The notes: generated by a model from the letters alone, not told the origin. DNA of 64,000 bases from Crambe crambe (GCA_963924555.1 OZ004583.1:2451501-2515500); one strand, 5' to 3'; shown: positions 46,954 through 59,991, counted from the stretch's first letter. Translations and numbers: made by a program.

Positions 46954-48133
46954 TTATGTGCATCTCCTTTTATCACTGTTTTGAAACACCTCATTTACAA
47001 TTGTAATAAGCGTAGAATTATCAATCTGAGTCTGGTTTATTAAGTATCCATATCGACAGCAATTGTCCCTTATTGTTGTAGGATTAGCCTCGAGATCAGT
47101 CTTACTCTCAGCTTCAGAAATAATCTCAGTAAATTGTATCTTCTTGAGTATAAGCTCCATTTCATTCATGCTGCAGGCGTTACTGAAGACATTTGCTCTC
47201 TGCAGCTATAGAAAAACAAAGTTTTTAGCTGGATAATAATTGCTTTAGTCATAGCTATTCTCTGGACTAATTATTATTATTATAACCATAGTTACTAGCT
47301 AGCTACCTAGCTACATCAAATGTAGTCAATACAGTGGAACATCTGATAAAGGACATTCTGAAAAAGAGATTAAGCTTCTCAAAGTACGATCGTATAAACC
47401 TCCAAAAGAGGACAAACCTCTCAAAAAAAGGCTGTCTATATTATTTGAAGGTTCCTTTGTACAGCATGTAATTTGTAGGTAACTAATAGCTACTTGCCCA
47501 CTATTAAAACTATTTCAGTAGAACCTCTGATGAAAAACACAAACCTCTCAAGCTATATCTGCATTGATATATAACCCCCTCTCCACAAAGAACAAGAGAC
47601 TAGGCCCCAAGTATGTACGTCCAGGTTCCACTGTATCCTATAGCTATTGTTGCATATAACTTTTATACTCACATAAATACAGGAGTCATTAATGAGAGCT
47701 GCCATCATGCTCTGCATTGCTCTGGTGACACTGTCATTCTGATCCAGTGATAGGAGTGAGTCGTTCATTTTCATCAAGGAGATCAGGTTTTCCACTATTT
47801 TTCGTGTTGCAAATTTAGTTAAGTTTGAAGCATGAGGGAAAAACCGTAGATCCTAAAATCAGCATTAGTATTATACATTATAATGATAACATTATAATTA
47901 GCTACAGCTACCTACTATTACTGGGAAATACATTTTTTCTTTCCTTAAGAGGATTAGCTATATGAAAAATGACTTACACGTGTTAGTGCAATTTTTTTCT
48001 GGATATAGAGACCGTCACTAAGTCTGTGAAGTGTTCCTGTGCGGCAACTAGTAGAGTTAACACTGCAAAAGCAAGTTGTGACAGAGATGACAACCAGGAG
48101 AATAGCAATGCCCTTAATTCCTGAAGAATCCAT
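46954..48133 (-). CDS. Small secreted Cys-containing protein, family copy II (3 exons, 195 aa)
   Basis: Exons: 48133-47978, 47852-47673, 47205-46954, with the same lengths and phase-0 introns as copy I. The signal peptide is intact (MDSSGIKGIAILLVVISVTT). All mature Cys and the NST and NDS sequons are kept. Differences from copy I are scattered substitutions (e.g. DGLYIQKKIALTR, ATRKIVENLI, AMQSMMAALINDSCIY, KTDLEANPTTIRD) with no indel in the coding exons, although the introns have gained and lost blocks (e.g. about 47300-47520). This pattern suggests selection on the protein. Function unknown. Confidence 0.8.
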
Positions 48134-49326
48134 TGATGGTTATATTAAAATGTTGATGAAGATTGTTGATGTGTTTATCTGCTAAGGCTGTAGTTTTGTG
48201 GACCGTGATTCTGATTCAATCCTTCTTTTTAGCTCTTTTATATATGTAGGCCACGAGCTATAATAATAATATTGCATCATACAACCATGATTTATGCATC
48301 TATTTCTTTTGGTTCAGTTGCTAGTTATGAAACTTCCAGTGATCAGGATGTTGGTCCACTTTGTTTCCATACTTCATTATCTATTCATGCATATCCGCCT
48401 GACATGCATGGTTGATTTAGTCTGGGAGTCTCCTTTTCTTCCTCTCTTATGTAATACTCTGAGGAGAGGGGGGAACACAACTAACTAACTCTGGTGGCAT
48501 GTTATGCTGTCATGCAAGTGCAGAGGCTAACCCACAGACTGTGAGTAACCCCCTTTAGCCATTCAGCTACGTTGATGGTTCATATTATGTTGCTGACCTA
48601 CAGGTCACAGTAGAGGGGGCCATTATAAGCCCTGGCTACCATATACTGATAAGCTTCCATGCATGCTTATCCATGGTTTGGTAATGTCTCTCCCATGATT
48701 GCTTTGGCCTAGATACGGATGACCCACTCATACAATATAATAATAAAGGCCAGCCCTGGCCTGAACACAGCAAAAGACTTAATTGTATAGCTATTGTATA
48801 AAGTTACAGAATTATTAAATCAACTATAACAATTATAAACACATCTGATTTTAAAAGGGAGACCTGGGGGTGGAGATTACACTTATCATGCACCAATGTT
48901 TGCCTTAATCAACCTAAATCATTTCTTCGATGAAAATAACAAGTGTCCCAAGTGCTCAATGTTTGCCTTAATCAACCTAAATCATTTCTTCGATGAAAAT
49001 AACAAGTGTCCCAAGTGCTCATATCGAGTGGCCATTGGAGCATCTACACTGAAAATCAGTCTCAAGTAGCTACGTCCACTGCTAATTGTAAAGGGCTGGA
49101 AGTATGAAGTGATCAAAAATAAATAGAGGGTAAGTTAGCTATCAGGGCATCGAAAACTTGTAAAATTATCTTATGAGAAGAGCTCCATCTAATCATGGAA
49201 TGAGGCCACCCCTGTAGCCATTCAGGACACTTTAAAAAGTCCTAAATCCACCCCTGAAATGAGGCCACCCCTATAATCAGGACACTTCTGCTGGCCCCAA
49301 AGGTGTATGGCCGGATAATAGGGCTG

Positions 49327-49529
49327 CACTGTAAAAACGGGTGTCATCGCAACATGTGCGAAAATGACACCAAAAATTCATGCTACCATGACATCTAAAA
49401 GGTGTTGCTATGACACGATGGGGTGCCACAGTAATACAGAAAGGTGTTATAGCTACACTGATGGGGTTATGACAACACTTGGGTCATTTTCGCACAAAAA
49501 AAATACACCTGACACCTGTTTTTACAGTG
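49327..49529. mobile_element. MITE with CACTGTAAAAAC termini, copy in D2
   Basis: Left CACTGTAAAAACGGGTGTC and right GACACCTGTTTTTACAGTG are near-perfect inverse complements. Internal repeats GTGCGAAAATGACACC / GGGTCATTTTCGCAC extend the palindrome. 203 bp, no coding. Confidence 0.78.
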
Positions 49530-51122
49530 TGTTATAATAGCCTCCATTGAGTTCTGTCAAGTTGTCCAATTCTTTATTTCATGCAGGGATGAAATAGCTA
49601 TTGATACTGACACATCATAAAAGAAACAATGCTGCAATCATATTCATCCTGATCATATTTTTAGAGGCCATATGGCTAAGATTCTCTTCATTAGCTATAT
49701 TATTATAGGTGTACGTATGCATATGACAGACTTACTCTACGATGATTAAAAATAGGTATATTTGTAGCTACATGGTATACAATGATTCATAGTCTAATTC
49801 ATTATCATCTTGATAGCTGGTTAGCTACAAATAGCTAGTTGGTTACAACAGTCCCTTTAAAAAGTAGGTATATTCAATTTGTACCTGGATAGGCATTACA
49901 GCGGAACCGGACTCCCTGAAATGGAAAAACCTTTTTCTTGTCCCAATACTATGATTTAACCGGGAAACCTGGACACTTTTCGCTGGTCCCAACACAGTAT
50001 AGCTAAATGTGTATAATTTAACCCCTGAAATAGGGACACCTCTCTAATCAGGACACTTTTCACTGGTCCCAAAGGTGTCCGCATTTAGAGGTTCCACTGT
50101 ATATATATATATATTGGAATTATGATTCATAATCTAATCACTATCATCTTGCATGGTAGAGATAGTTGGCTAGGTGGTTACAACAGTCCCTTTAGATATA
50201 GCCATATGCCTATAATTATAATGGGGTAACAGTCTTATTGGATGATGAAACCTCTTATTAGCTTACTCCTTTCGTGTTTGGTTTCCTGCATTTGACTATG
50301 TGGTCTCTTCTCTGGAAGGATGTTAACTGTCCTACTGGGTTTCATCTTGAAGAAGCTGGTGAATAATGACTTATAAGTTAGTACATAGCATTGCCTAGAT
50401 CATACCAGATTGAAATTGAATCAATAATATTGAACTTACTGGAGGGGATTCCCCAGACCCTCCAGATGGTAGCTATAACTAGCTGGAAATTCATTTTTGG
50501 TTAGTAACTATAATGATTACTATATTAGCCTAGGGGCTGAAATTTGCTGATTAAGTAATTATTATTATTATTGATTATTATTATTGATTGTTACAACATC
50601 TCATCTCTCTCTAAGTATATAGGGATGGCAGGTCATTGAAGGTCATAGAACTGTATAAACAAAAAACTCTTTTCTCTCATCTGCCCTTACTCTATAATAT
50701 TATACAGGTTATCAAAACTCTACACTGCATGAGCTACCACTTCAATATAGAATATAGGGAAGAATGTTTTAAAAATTCAAAACCTTACTTACATTTGGTA
50801 GTATAATAAGATAGTGATGATGGAGCTGATACGCAATTATTATTCAATTTTTATAGGCTTGAAGCTATCTAGCTATAGTCTTGTACCCAGGCCTGCTTTT
50901 CTCCCACTCTGTGAAAACAACAGGCCTGGGTATAATATACTGAAGCTAGATGCTATCTTGCTTGTGATTCAGTCCTTCAACTTTACTACGTAGCTAGCTA
51001 CTTCAAACATCACCATTAAAAACTAAATGACTCTTGCTAGTACTAGCAGGGTAACCAAATCCGACTACTTGGCTTGTGTTGTACGTAGCAGTGACTAAAG
51101 CAACTAGCTAGCTACATAGTAT

Positions 51123-51546
51123 TAGTGCTGGTCACATGACTTGTGACCAATCAGATCCTCTGAAAAGTGTGCTTTAAATCTCATAAAGCACACCTTTATG
51201 TGAAATGTTTAGTGCACACTCGAAGAACGTACACAGGAGCCTAGTGGAAGATCCACTAGGACTATGACCTTCCAGCCTCAGTCCCTAGTGCTTACAGTAA
51301 GTTGAAATCCTAATGTCTTCTTTTATAGACTTTAGCATTTCACTTGTTACATTGGGTTTCAAACAGGAAAACCTCAGGAATTTACCTCATTAATTTTTTT
51401 GAATATCATTAATTTAGAACATTCTTACTGAACCAAAGTGTGTCAGAGCTTGCTAGGTACTAGGGCTAGGCTAGGGCTAGGCTAGGCTAGGGTTGTGTAA
51501 GGACCAACTGGAATTTGATTGGTCACAAGTCATGTGATCAGCACTA
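51123..51546. mobile_element. TIR element inserted in D3 only
   Basis: The ends TAGTGCTGGTCACATGACTT and AAGTCATGTGATCAGCACTA are inverse complements; similarity runs ~37 bp (GTGACCAATCA inside). 424 bp. Absent at the corresponding site in D2 (about 44885). Confidence 0.78.
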
Positions 51547-51551
51547 AAATG

Positions 51552-51657
51552 TTTAGATCACTCTATTCTAGCTCCATGTGTTTTAATGCATGGTGCACTC
51601 GAATGATGCTCGTGCAGGTGCATTAAAACACTTAGAGCTAGAAAAGAGTGAACTAAA
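51552..51657. mobile_element. Short palindromic element beside 51546
   Basis: TTTAGATCACTCTATTCTAG...TGTGTTTTAATGCA is the inverse of TGCATTAAAACAC...CTAGAAAAGAGTGAACTAAA; ~40-bp arms. Also missing from D2. Confidence 0.7.
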
Positions 51658-52720
51658 TATTACTTCTTGCATGGTTCAATCTTGTTGAAGAAATGCAAGT
51701 TATACCACTAGCAGAAGTGCCATCAAGAGGATGTTAGGGTTTCATATGAGATCTGCCCCAATATTCTAGTTCTATCTGCAAAGGGGGATGGCCATCCCCT
51801 GGATTTTCCCTTGAGTGGCTAAGGTTAATCATGCATACAATAACAGTGATATTGATGATTACGAACTATTAGTTATGCATGGAGTCTACTATATCAAGTG
51901 ACCATAAAGAAGTTCATAGTTCATGCATCATACATTCAGAACCAAAAAAATTACACCTCTCCTCCCATGCGATATGTGAGAGAGGAAGGCCTGGGAAGGA
52001 GGCTAAATATGAGGTATGGTTGCAGTCCAACTCTATATGAACGAATAATGTCAGGGACGAATCTTACATTATTGACCAGGAAATAACATTAATTATCATA
52101 TATGCATGATTAGTGACTGACTATAAACAGGCAAATTATTCATCATCATGCAGGGCTTGTGGCTAACTGAACATATGGGAAAATATTCTTGTATTTCTTC
52201 AGCCAGGAAATGACATAGCTATAGCTAGCTATAATGTGGCAAGTGATTTGAACTTCGGCGAACTCTATACTGGTACCTCCCCACACCCTCTCAGTAGGAA
52301 GTTACGCATTTCACTTTAATAATTAAGAATAAATGTAACAATTATTATGTGATCAGTAGTTTTCCTTAGAGGTTGGGAGGCAATGTGAGCATAAAAATTT
52401 TTTATGAGAGCTCTTGCATAACGACATAATAATGAATCGAATAGTAGGCAAAATACTTTCCAATCTAGTTAAGTTGACAGATAGCTACACAGCCTAGATA
52501 TATTATCAGCAATGCTGCATTATGCACTTCACTAGTCCCCACCCATCCACCCACCCATTGTACCCCTACACTGGGCTATCCTAGCTTCAAACAGAGTGTA
52601 GCATTAATATCAGGACATACTCTCTCACTCTTAATAATTGCGCAGAAAATGGACAATGCATGCGCTAAAAATATGTATAATTATGTAGAATGTGGTATTG
52701 ATCATAATAACTAAAAGATT

Positions 52721-53850
52721 TTATGTGCATCTCCTTCTAGCACTGTTTTGAAACACCTCATTTACTATTGTAGTAAGTGTAGAATTATCTATCTGAGTCT
52801 GGTTTATTAAGTATCCATATCGACAGCAATTGTCCCTTATTGTTGTAGGATTAGCCTTGAGATCAATCTCATTCTCAGCTTCAGAAATAATCTCAATAAA
52901 TTGTATCTTCTCGAGTATAAGCTCCATTTCATTCATGCTGCAGGCGTTACTGAAGACATTCGCTCTCTGCAGCTATAAAAAAAATAAGTTTTTAGCTGGA
53001 TAATAATAGCTTTAGTCATAGTTATTCTCTGGACTATTATACTATATTATATAACCATACTAGCTAGCTACCTAGCTACATTAAATGTAGTCAATACAAT
53101 GGAACGTCTGATAAAGGACATTCTGAAAAAGAGGATAAGCTTCTTAAAGTACGATTGTATAAACCTCCAAAAGAGGACAACCTCTCAACAAAAGGCTGTC
53201 TATATTATTTGAAGATTCCTTTGTACAGCAGTTTGTAGGTAACTAATAGCTACTTGGCCACTATTATAACTATTACAGATGAAAAAACAGTCCAAAAGAG
53301 GACAACCTCTCAACAAAGGAGTAGCTATACCCCCTCTCCACAAAGAACAAGAGACTAGTATGTCCAGGTTGTATCCTACAGTCTACTTAACATTGCATAT
53401 AACTTTTATACTCACATAAGTACAGGAGTCATTAATGATAGCTGCCATCACGTTCTGCATGGCTCTGGTGACACTGTCATTCTGATCCAGTGATAGGAGT
53501 GAGTCGTTCATTTTCATCAAGGAGATCAGGTTTTCCACTATTTTTTGTGTTGCAAATTTAGTTAAGTTTGAAGCATGAGGGAAAAACCGTAGATCCTAAA
53601 ATCAGCATTAGTATTATACATTATAATGATAACATTATAATTAGCTACAGCTACCTACTATTACACTTAGAGGATTGCATGAAAAATGACTTACACGTGT
53701 TAGTGCGATTCTTTTCTGCATGTAGAGACCGTCACTAAGTCTGTAAAGTGTTCCTGTGCGACAACTAGTAGAGTTAACGCTGCAAAAGCAAGTTGTGACA
53801 GAGAGGACAACCAGGAGGATAGCAATGCCCTTAGTTCCGGAAGAATCCAT
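52721..53850 (-). CDS. Small secreted Cys-containing protein, family copy III (3 exons, 195 aa)
   Basis: Exons: 53850-53695, 53595-53416, 52972-52721; lengths and phases are identical to copies I and II. Exon 1 protein is identical to copy I, and exons 2-3 differ by a few residues (e.g. SARRRCT at the end instead of SDKRRCT). The splice donors GTAAGT and GTGAGT are kept. Copy I is closer to III than to II in intron sequence as well (e.g. the blocks at 35221-35330 and 53283-53395), suggesting D1 was derived from a D3-like unit. Function unknown. Confidence 0.8.
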
Positions 53851-55095
53851 TGATGGCTATAAAATGTTGATGAAGATTGTTAATGTGTTGATCTGCTAAG
53901 GCTGTAGTTTTGTGGACTGTGATTTCTGATTTCAATCCTTCTTTTTTGCTCTTTTTATATATGTAGGCCACAAACTATAATAATCATATTGCATCATACA
54001 ACCATGATTAATTTTATGAATCAATTTCTTTTGGTTCAGTTGCTAGTTATGAAACTTCCAGTGATCAGGATGTTAGTCCACTTTGTTTCCATACTCATTA
54101 TCTATTCATGCATATCCACCATAATGATGTGTACATACATACATAACTAGCTATAGTTCAGCAATTACATGCTTACTTAATCATGACATGCATGGTTGAT
54201 TTAGTCCTAGATACCAACTGTTCTTCCAAATTTCATAACTCTGGGAGTCTCCTTTTCGTCTCCTTTTCTTCCTCTCTTATGTAATACTCTGAGGGGGGGG
54301 GGGGGCACAACTAGCTATGGTGGCATGTTACTCATGCCACCCACAGACTGTGAGTAACCCCTTGCTGGTTCATATCATGTTGCTGACCTACTGGTCACCG
54401 TAGATCTTTTGTTATATGTTCAGGCCAGGGCTAACCTTTATAACTAGCTATGTTGCATGCTAGGGGTGGCCAATGTGTGTGGGTCACCCATATCTAGGCC
54501 ATGTGGCCAAAGCAATCATGGGAGAGACATTACCAAACTGTGCATGGATAGCATGCATGGAAGCTTATCAGTACATGCATGGGCTTATATGGCCCCTGTG
54601 GAAGGTTAATGAATAACTAACTATTGTATCAAGTTAGCTACAGAATTATTAAATCAACTAAAATATAGACACATCTGATTTAAAAGGGTGGAAATTACAC
54701 TTATTATGCACCAATGTTTGCCTTAATCAACCTAAGCCATTTCCAAGTGTCCCAAGTGCTCATATTGAGTGGCCGTTGGAGCATCTACGTACACCGAAAA
54801 TCAGTCTCAAGTACGTCCACCGCTAATTGTGAAGGGCTGGAGTATGAGGTGGTCAAAAATAAACAGCCTGGGATATAGGATAAGTCAGCTATTAGGGCAT
54901 CGAAAACTTGTAAAATATTCATTATTGTTATAAGAGAACAATAATTATTGTAACACCTGCATCAGAGTATTTGAGCTCCCTCTAATCATGAAATGAGGCC
55001 ACCCCTGTAGCTACTTTAAAATCCACCCCTGAAATGAGGCCACTCCTATAATCAGGATACTTCTGCTGGCCCCAAAGGTGCATGGCCAGATAAGG

Positions 55096-55310
55096 GGGGG
55101 GGGGGGGGGTGTCATGGCAACATGTGCGAAAATGACACCAAAAATTTGTGCTACTATAACACCTAAAAGGTGTTGCTATGACATAATGGGGTGCCACAGT
55201 GATACTGAAAGGTGTTATAGTTACACTGATGATGTTATGAGAACACTGGTGTCATTTTCGCACAAAAAATACACCCAAATTACCATGACACCCCCATTTT
55301 TACTGTGTGT
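55096..55310. mobile_element. MITE with CACTGT-type ends, decayed copy in D3
   Basis: Same interior as 49327-49529 (CATGTGCGAAAATGACACCA, GTCATTTTCGCACA). The left terminus has been replaced by a G run at 55096-55109 and the right terminus is altered (TTTTTACTGTGTG). Confidence 0.7.
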
Positions 55311-55931
55311 GTTATAATAGCCTCTATTGAGTTCTGTCAAGTTGTCCAATTCTTGCAAGGATGAATTAGCTGACACAGCATAAAAGAACAGTCATCCTGA
55401 TCATATTCATCCTGATCATATTATTTTTAGAGGCCATCCTATGGCTAAGATTCTCTTCATTAGCTATACTATTATTATAGATGTACATATGTATATATGA
55501 CAGACTTACTGTGCGATGATTAAGGTATATTCAATTTGTATATGGTATATAGTCTAATTCATTATCATCTTGCATGGTAGAGATAACTGGTTAGCTGATT
55601 ACAACAGTCCCTTTAGACATAGCTATGCCTATAATTAGCTATAATGGGGTAACAGTCTTATTGCATGATGAAAAGGCTTATTAGCTTAATCCTTTCATAT
55701 TTGGTTTCCTGCATTTGACTATGTGATCTCTTCTCTGGAAGGATGTTAACTGTCCTACTGGGTTTCTCCTTGAAGAAGCTAAATAAATGTAATAGGAAGA
55801 TGGTTTCCTTAGAGGTTGGGAGGCAATGGGAGCAAAATTTTTTTATGAGAGCTCTTTCACAATGATATAATAATGAATTGTTTAGAAGGCAAAAAACTTT
55901 TCAATCCACGGCTGGAGGCACTGCTACGGCT

Positions 55932-55951
55932 GGTACGGCCATGGCCGTACC
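55932..55951. other. Perfect 20-bp palindrome
   Basis: GGTACGGCCATGGCCGTACC is its own inverse complement, with further GGC/GCTACGGC repeats just upstream. It has no obvious counterpart in D1 or D2. Confidence 0.8.
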
Positions 55952-58151
55952 ACCATTCAGAGTGTGTGTGTGTATGTGTGTATATGCAATTTGAATAATA
56001 ATAACAATGACTTACGTATAAGTTAGTACATGGCATTGCCTAGATCATACCAGATTGAAATTGAATCAATAATATTGAACTTACTGGAGGGAATTCTCCA
56101 GACCCTCCAGATGGTAGCTATGGCTGTACCACTATAAATGAGGTGGCTCTGGCTCTGCTGGATCAAGTTACCTTTACACATATGCTATAGCATACAAGTC
56201 AAGTACATCCTAGCTAGCTAGTAAAGAATTATTCAACTGACATGGCTAGTATTTCGCAGTTCTGTGAAGTGAAGAAAATGATGCTGGCCCTGAGAGTCTA
56301 AAGATTCCAGTTAGTGACATATGTAGCTATGTATCTGTGTGCTAAACTAATGCATGACTGCGGTTTGTTAGGAATGTAAGTGATAAATGATTTATTCCCC
56401 CTGATCTTGTCTTTGAATGCTGTAGTCCTATGTGAGGTTCTCTAGCTCCCTCAAAATCAGCTATTGTTAATCTGTCTGAAGACCATGTAATTATTATAAC
56501 CCTGCTACAGCTTTCCGATATCTATCTGTGTAGTTATTATTGTAATTTTTGTTGGTATTCATTATTATCATTTTGATTCATTGCCCCTGTTCCTACTGTA
56601 ATGCCAGTGTCATTATTATCATCAGTTAATCAACAATATTAATCCACCACAAACAAGTCAGAGGGAAATAACTTGGACTTGGGGACTAAAACCTCCACCA
56701 GATCAGGACATCATTGAAATAAATTAATAATCAGAGTTAAATCAAGGTAAATCCCTGTGGGGACTAAAACCTAGCTCCACCCAAATAGAACAGATCAATA
56801 CATCATTGAAATTACTTAATAACCAGAGACTGAGTTCATCAGGGGATTTCATCTCTGCAAGCAGATCAGAAATAACTTGACTTGGGGACTAAAACCTCCA
56901 CTTGAATAATGGTCAGAGTCAATCAGGGGAAATCTCTGCAAGCATTAGTCAGAGGGAAATAACTTTAATGGCATTGTATACGTAGTTTCTGGGCTTGGCC
57001 AGCCAGCCTGTAGGGAGAGGGGAGAGGGGGAGAGAGAGGGGGAGGAGGGCCTTCCAGATACAGTATGTATGTAGTTAGGAGGTTGCTAAGAGTATCGATC
57101 ATGTGATCTGATGCACCAGCAAAACAGACCATGCTCCTTCCTTGTACACATAATCCAAAAAATACATCCTTCCTTGTACACATAATCAAAGTTAGATAAG
57201 AACTAAGGGCTGGGAAAGGGACAATATCAGGTGTATTTGGGGGAGCTACTAACTATACTTTAACTCAACTACTAGCTAGTGGGGGGTGGGGTATGAAATT
57301 TTGTGTGGAGATACAAAAATCATAGTGTGAGAAATTCGAAAGTATAATTGTAGCTATTATAATTAGCTACAACTGGCATATCCACTAACACTGATGCACT
57401 TCCCTTGAAGAGACATTATTTCCCCGTATGGTGTTAGAAGTCTTTACAAATGAACTATAATCCTGATCACTTTGTGTAGGTATATACGACAGCAAAACTT
57501 AATTCCGGCCATACACGTGGTCAACTCACACGGTGGTTGCTAAGCAATATACAGCTGGCTTACATACAATGACTACAATATTCATGGACTAATAACAGCA
57601 CTACTTGTTTCCATATATGGAAAAATAATAAATTCATCACAGCACATGAACGTGTTTATCTTCATGATGTTGTGTTACTCATGCTTGATCCTTTGTTTAT
57701 TCCTACACTGAAGAGTGCAGTAAGCTATTTTCATGTTGTGGGACCAATGGTTGCATAAATCCATTGAAACTCCAGTAGCTATTGAATTGATGTTTCCATA
57801 GAAACTGCCTATAAAGTGTTTGCATGCATCAATTACCATACCAACAACATTTTGGTGCATATTACTGAACTACTTAAGCAAATTATCCCCACTTTACTCC
57901 CCATGAGAGACCAATATTAGGTATTATGGAGAGATAATTATAGCAGAATACATATCACTCAACAGGAGCAGTCACAGAACACTCCAAGTAAGGGTGTGGT
58001 TATTGATAATAGGAAGTGTAAGGGTCTCAACTTTATACACGGTCATCCCTACGTAGCTGCTTATCTGTTTTATTCCTTATTATTACTATAGGTCCATAGG
58101 TAATTTCTTATTGCATGATGAAAAGGCTAATTAGCTTAGTCACTACATTGT

Positions 58152-58485
58152 AAGGCCATGGTAAATAATTTACTTGTTTCTCAGGCAAAAACTTGAGTAG
58201 GTAGGGAGGCAATTTTAAATATTTATTTAATTAAAGGGGTGTTCCCAAATTTAATTATTAAGGCCATAGTAATTTAATTCCTTGTTCTCAGACGAAAATT
58301 GAGGAGGAAGGAAGGTATAAATATTTATTTAATTGAAAGGGTGTAGTTAAATGCCATTTTCGAAGAGATAATAGTTGTGTCAAGAGAGTTGATTTGAAGT
58401 TTGACCCTAATATTTTTTCTTGGGGAGGCATCAAAATTTGAGGAGGGAGGGCCTGAGAAACAGTTAAATAAATTACTGTGGCCTA
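58152..58485. mobile_element. MITE-like element with TIRs, copy 2
   Basis: Same family as 1136-1453: TIRs AAGGCCATGGTAAATAATTT / AAATTACTGTGGCCT, with CTCAGGC and GCCTGAG inside, ~334 bp. Confidence 0.7.
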
Positions 58486-59024
58486 ATGTAGTTACAGAAA
58501 TATGGCAGTTTACTGAATACTGCTGCCTTTCAAGGTGAAGGAATCTTCATAGCCACAAGGCAACTGTATACCTGTACTTGACATAATTATGCTGAGCTGG
58601 TGCATGATCATACTTCTTATCTACTACACATAATCCCTCAAATCCCTCCCTCCCCCTTGCACCCCCCCCCCCCCCCCTTCCCTCTCCCAAATACTATTGC
58701 ATTGTTACCCCATTATAAGTATAGGCATATACGTAGCTATGTCTAAAGGGACTGTTGTGACCAGCTAACCAGCTATCTCTACCATGCAAGATGATAATAA
58801 TTAGAATGATTACGAATCATAATTCAACAAGTGAATGCAAAAAATTTCTTCGAAATAAAAATGTGAAGTAGGGATGCTATTATAACGGCAGCTTCATTAT
58901 GAAAACCAAGTACTGCAGCATCGAAGCAGTATAGCCCAAAAATCTAGCTATATATAAGTTTCAGTCTTCCAGAACCTGTAGTTCAAGAAAAATAAGCAAA
59001 AATACAAAAAAGGACCAAAAATCT

Positions 59025-59245
59025 ACTCTCTAAGTTTGGAGCACTGTATAGCTGCAGAGAGCAAGAAGATACAATCTATCGAGATTGTTTCTGAAGCTGA
59101 GAATGAGACTGATCTCGAGGCTAATCCTACAACAATAAGGGACAATTGCTGTCGATATGGATACTTAATAAACCTGATAATTCTACACTTACTACAATTG
59201 TAAATGAGGTGTTTCAAAACAGTGATAAAAGGAGATGCATGTAAA
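59025..59245 (+). pseudogene. Decayed exon-3 copy of the secreted family (inverted)
   Basis: From AGCTGCAGAGAGCAAG onward the + strand matches exon 3 of copies I-III (TTTCTGAAGCTGAGAATGAG, GACAATTGCTGTCGATATGG, GAGGTGTTTCAAAACAGTGA). It has an internal deletion after GAGAGCAAG and another that merges AAC with CTGATAATTC, breaking the frame. No exon 1 or 2 lies nearby. Confidence 0.85.
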
Positions 59246-59310
59246 GTAATTAATAAATGCGTACAATGTAAGTTTTTTTTGCGCATGCATTACCATTTCC
59301 TGCGCACTTC

Positions 59311-59317
<7 letters not shown>

Positions 59318-59386
<69 letters not shown>
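59318..59386. repeat. (GA)n microsatellite
   Basis: Uninterrupted GA dinucleotides beside the decayed copy; it is the inverse of the (CT)n seen beside copies I and II, so it belongs to the duplicon. Confidence 0.95.
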
Positions 59387-59391
<5 letters not shown>

Positions 59392-59955
59392 ACAGTGGTG
59401 TGTTAGGTAAAGTGTCTAAGTTCAGCATGCCCTGATGCTACTAGCACTGGAATGCATAATTCTTCAGCATTGCTGACATAGCTAATTAATTATAGGCTGT
59501 AGCTATGAACTTCATGGTTGATCTTGAATGTTCTCTCTCTCATAATAAGTGCAGAAAATGGCAAAGATCGCGGCAAAGATTGCACCAATTTATCACTATC
59601 CTACTACTTGCACACCAGCCTTTCCTGGGCATGGGGCCCAGCACAAAATCATAATTGCACCGCTGTGCATGTGCAGCAAGGGCGGGTGGGAGAAAATATT
59701 TTTGCTAAAATACGCGCTTATTGCTAGCATATTTTCTTGAAAATATAAAGCTGATAGCACAAAGAACGCTCTTGAATGCATGTTTCTTGCTGGCTCCGCC
59801 TCCAAGGCTATTAATGATTCTCACCAAATTACACCTAGGCTACTAGTGCCCCCTTAGTAATTCAACCAGGCCTATTTTACAGCAGGGCATTGAACTCTAG
59901 TTATCACATCGTTATAATACAAGGCAATATTATACTATCATCTGATCATGCAGTA

Positions 59956-59991
<36 letters not shown>

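Larger units (their letters stand above)
44420..50640. repeat. Duplicon D2 (tandem with D3 at about 50690-56130)
   Basis: Matching blocks occur in the same order in both units: 44445/50700 (CAAAACTCTACACTG), 44647/50885, 44935/51715, 46215/52000, 46610/52430 (secreted gene), 48290/54010, 48890/54700, 49330/55100 and 50375/56030. The units are ~6.2 and ~5.4 kb and differ by indels and element insertions. Confidence 0.85.
48134..52720. other. Intergenic: right part of D2 and left part of D3
   Basis: It contains a tandem ~70-bp direct repeat (TGTTTGCCTTAATCAACCTAAATC...CAAGTGCTCA at 48896-49021), the TIR element at 49327-49529 and dispersed GGTTCCACTGTA-ended repeats. It also holds a triple repeat of GGCTAGG at about 51460-51490 and the TIR insertions at 51123-51657. 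No gene is seen. Confidence 0.6.
50690..56130. repeat. Duplicon D3 (tandem with D2)
   Basis: See D2 for the matching blocks. D3 carries an extra ~540 bp of TIR elements at about 51123-51657 that D2 lacks. Beyond about 56270 the sequence switches to similarity with D1 (about 36140-37880) up to about 57940. Confidence 0.83.

Noticed and set aside
48294..48488. 64-codon + strand frame
   Set aside because: Not kept in the matching parts of D1 and D3; lies in the promoter side of secreted copy II.
59518..59805. Three overlapping 63-69-codon frames on both strands
   Set aside because: No signature, no duplicate with coding conservation, no splice context.
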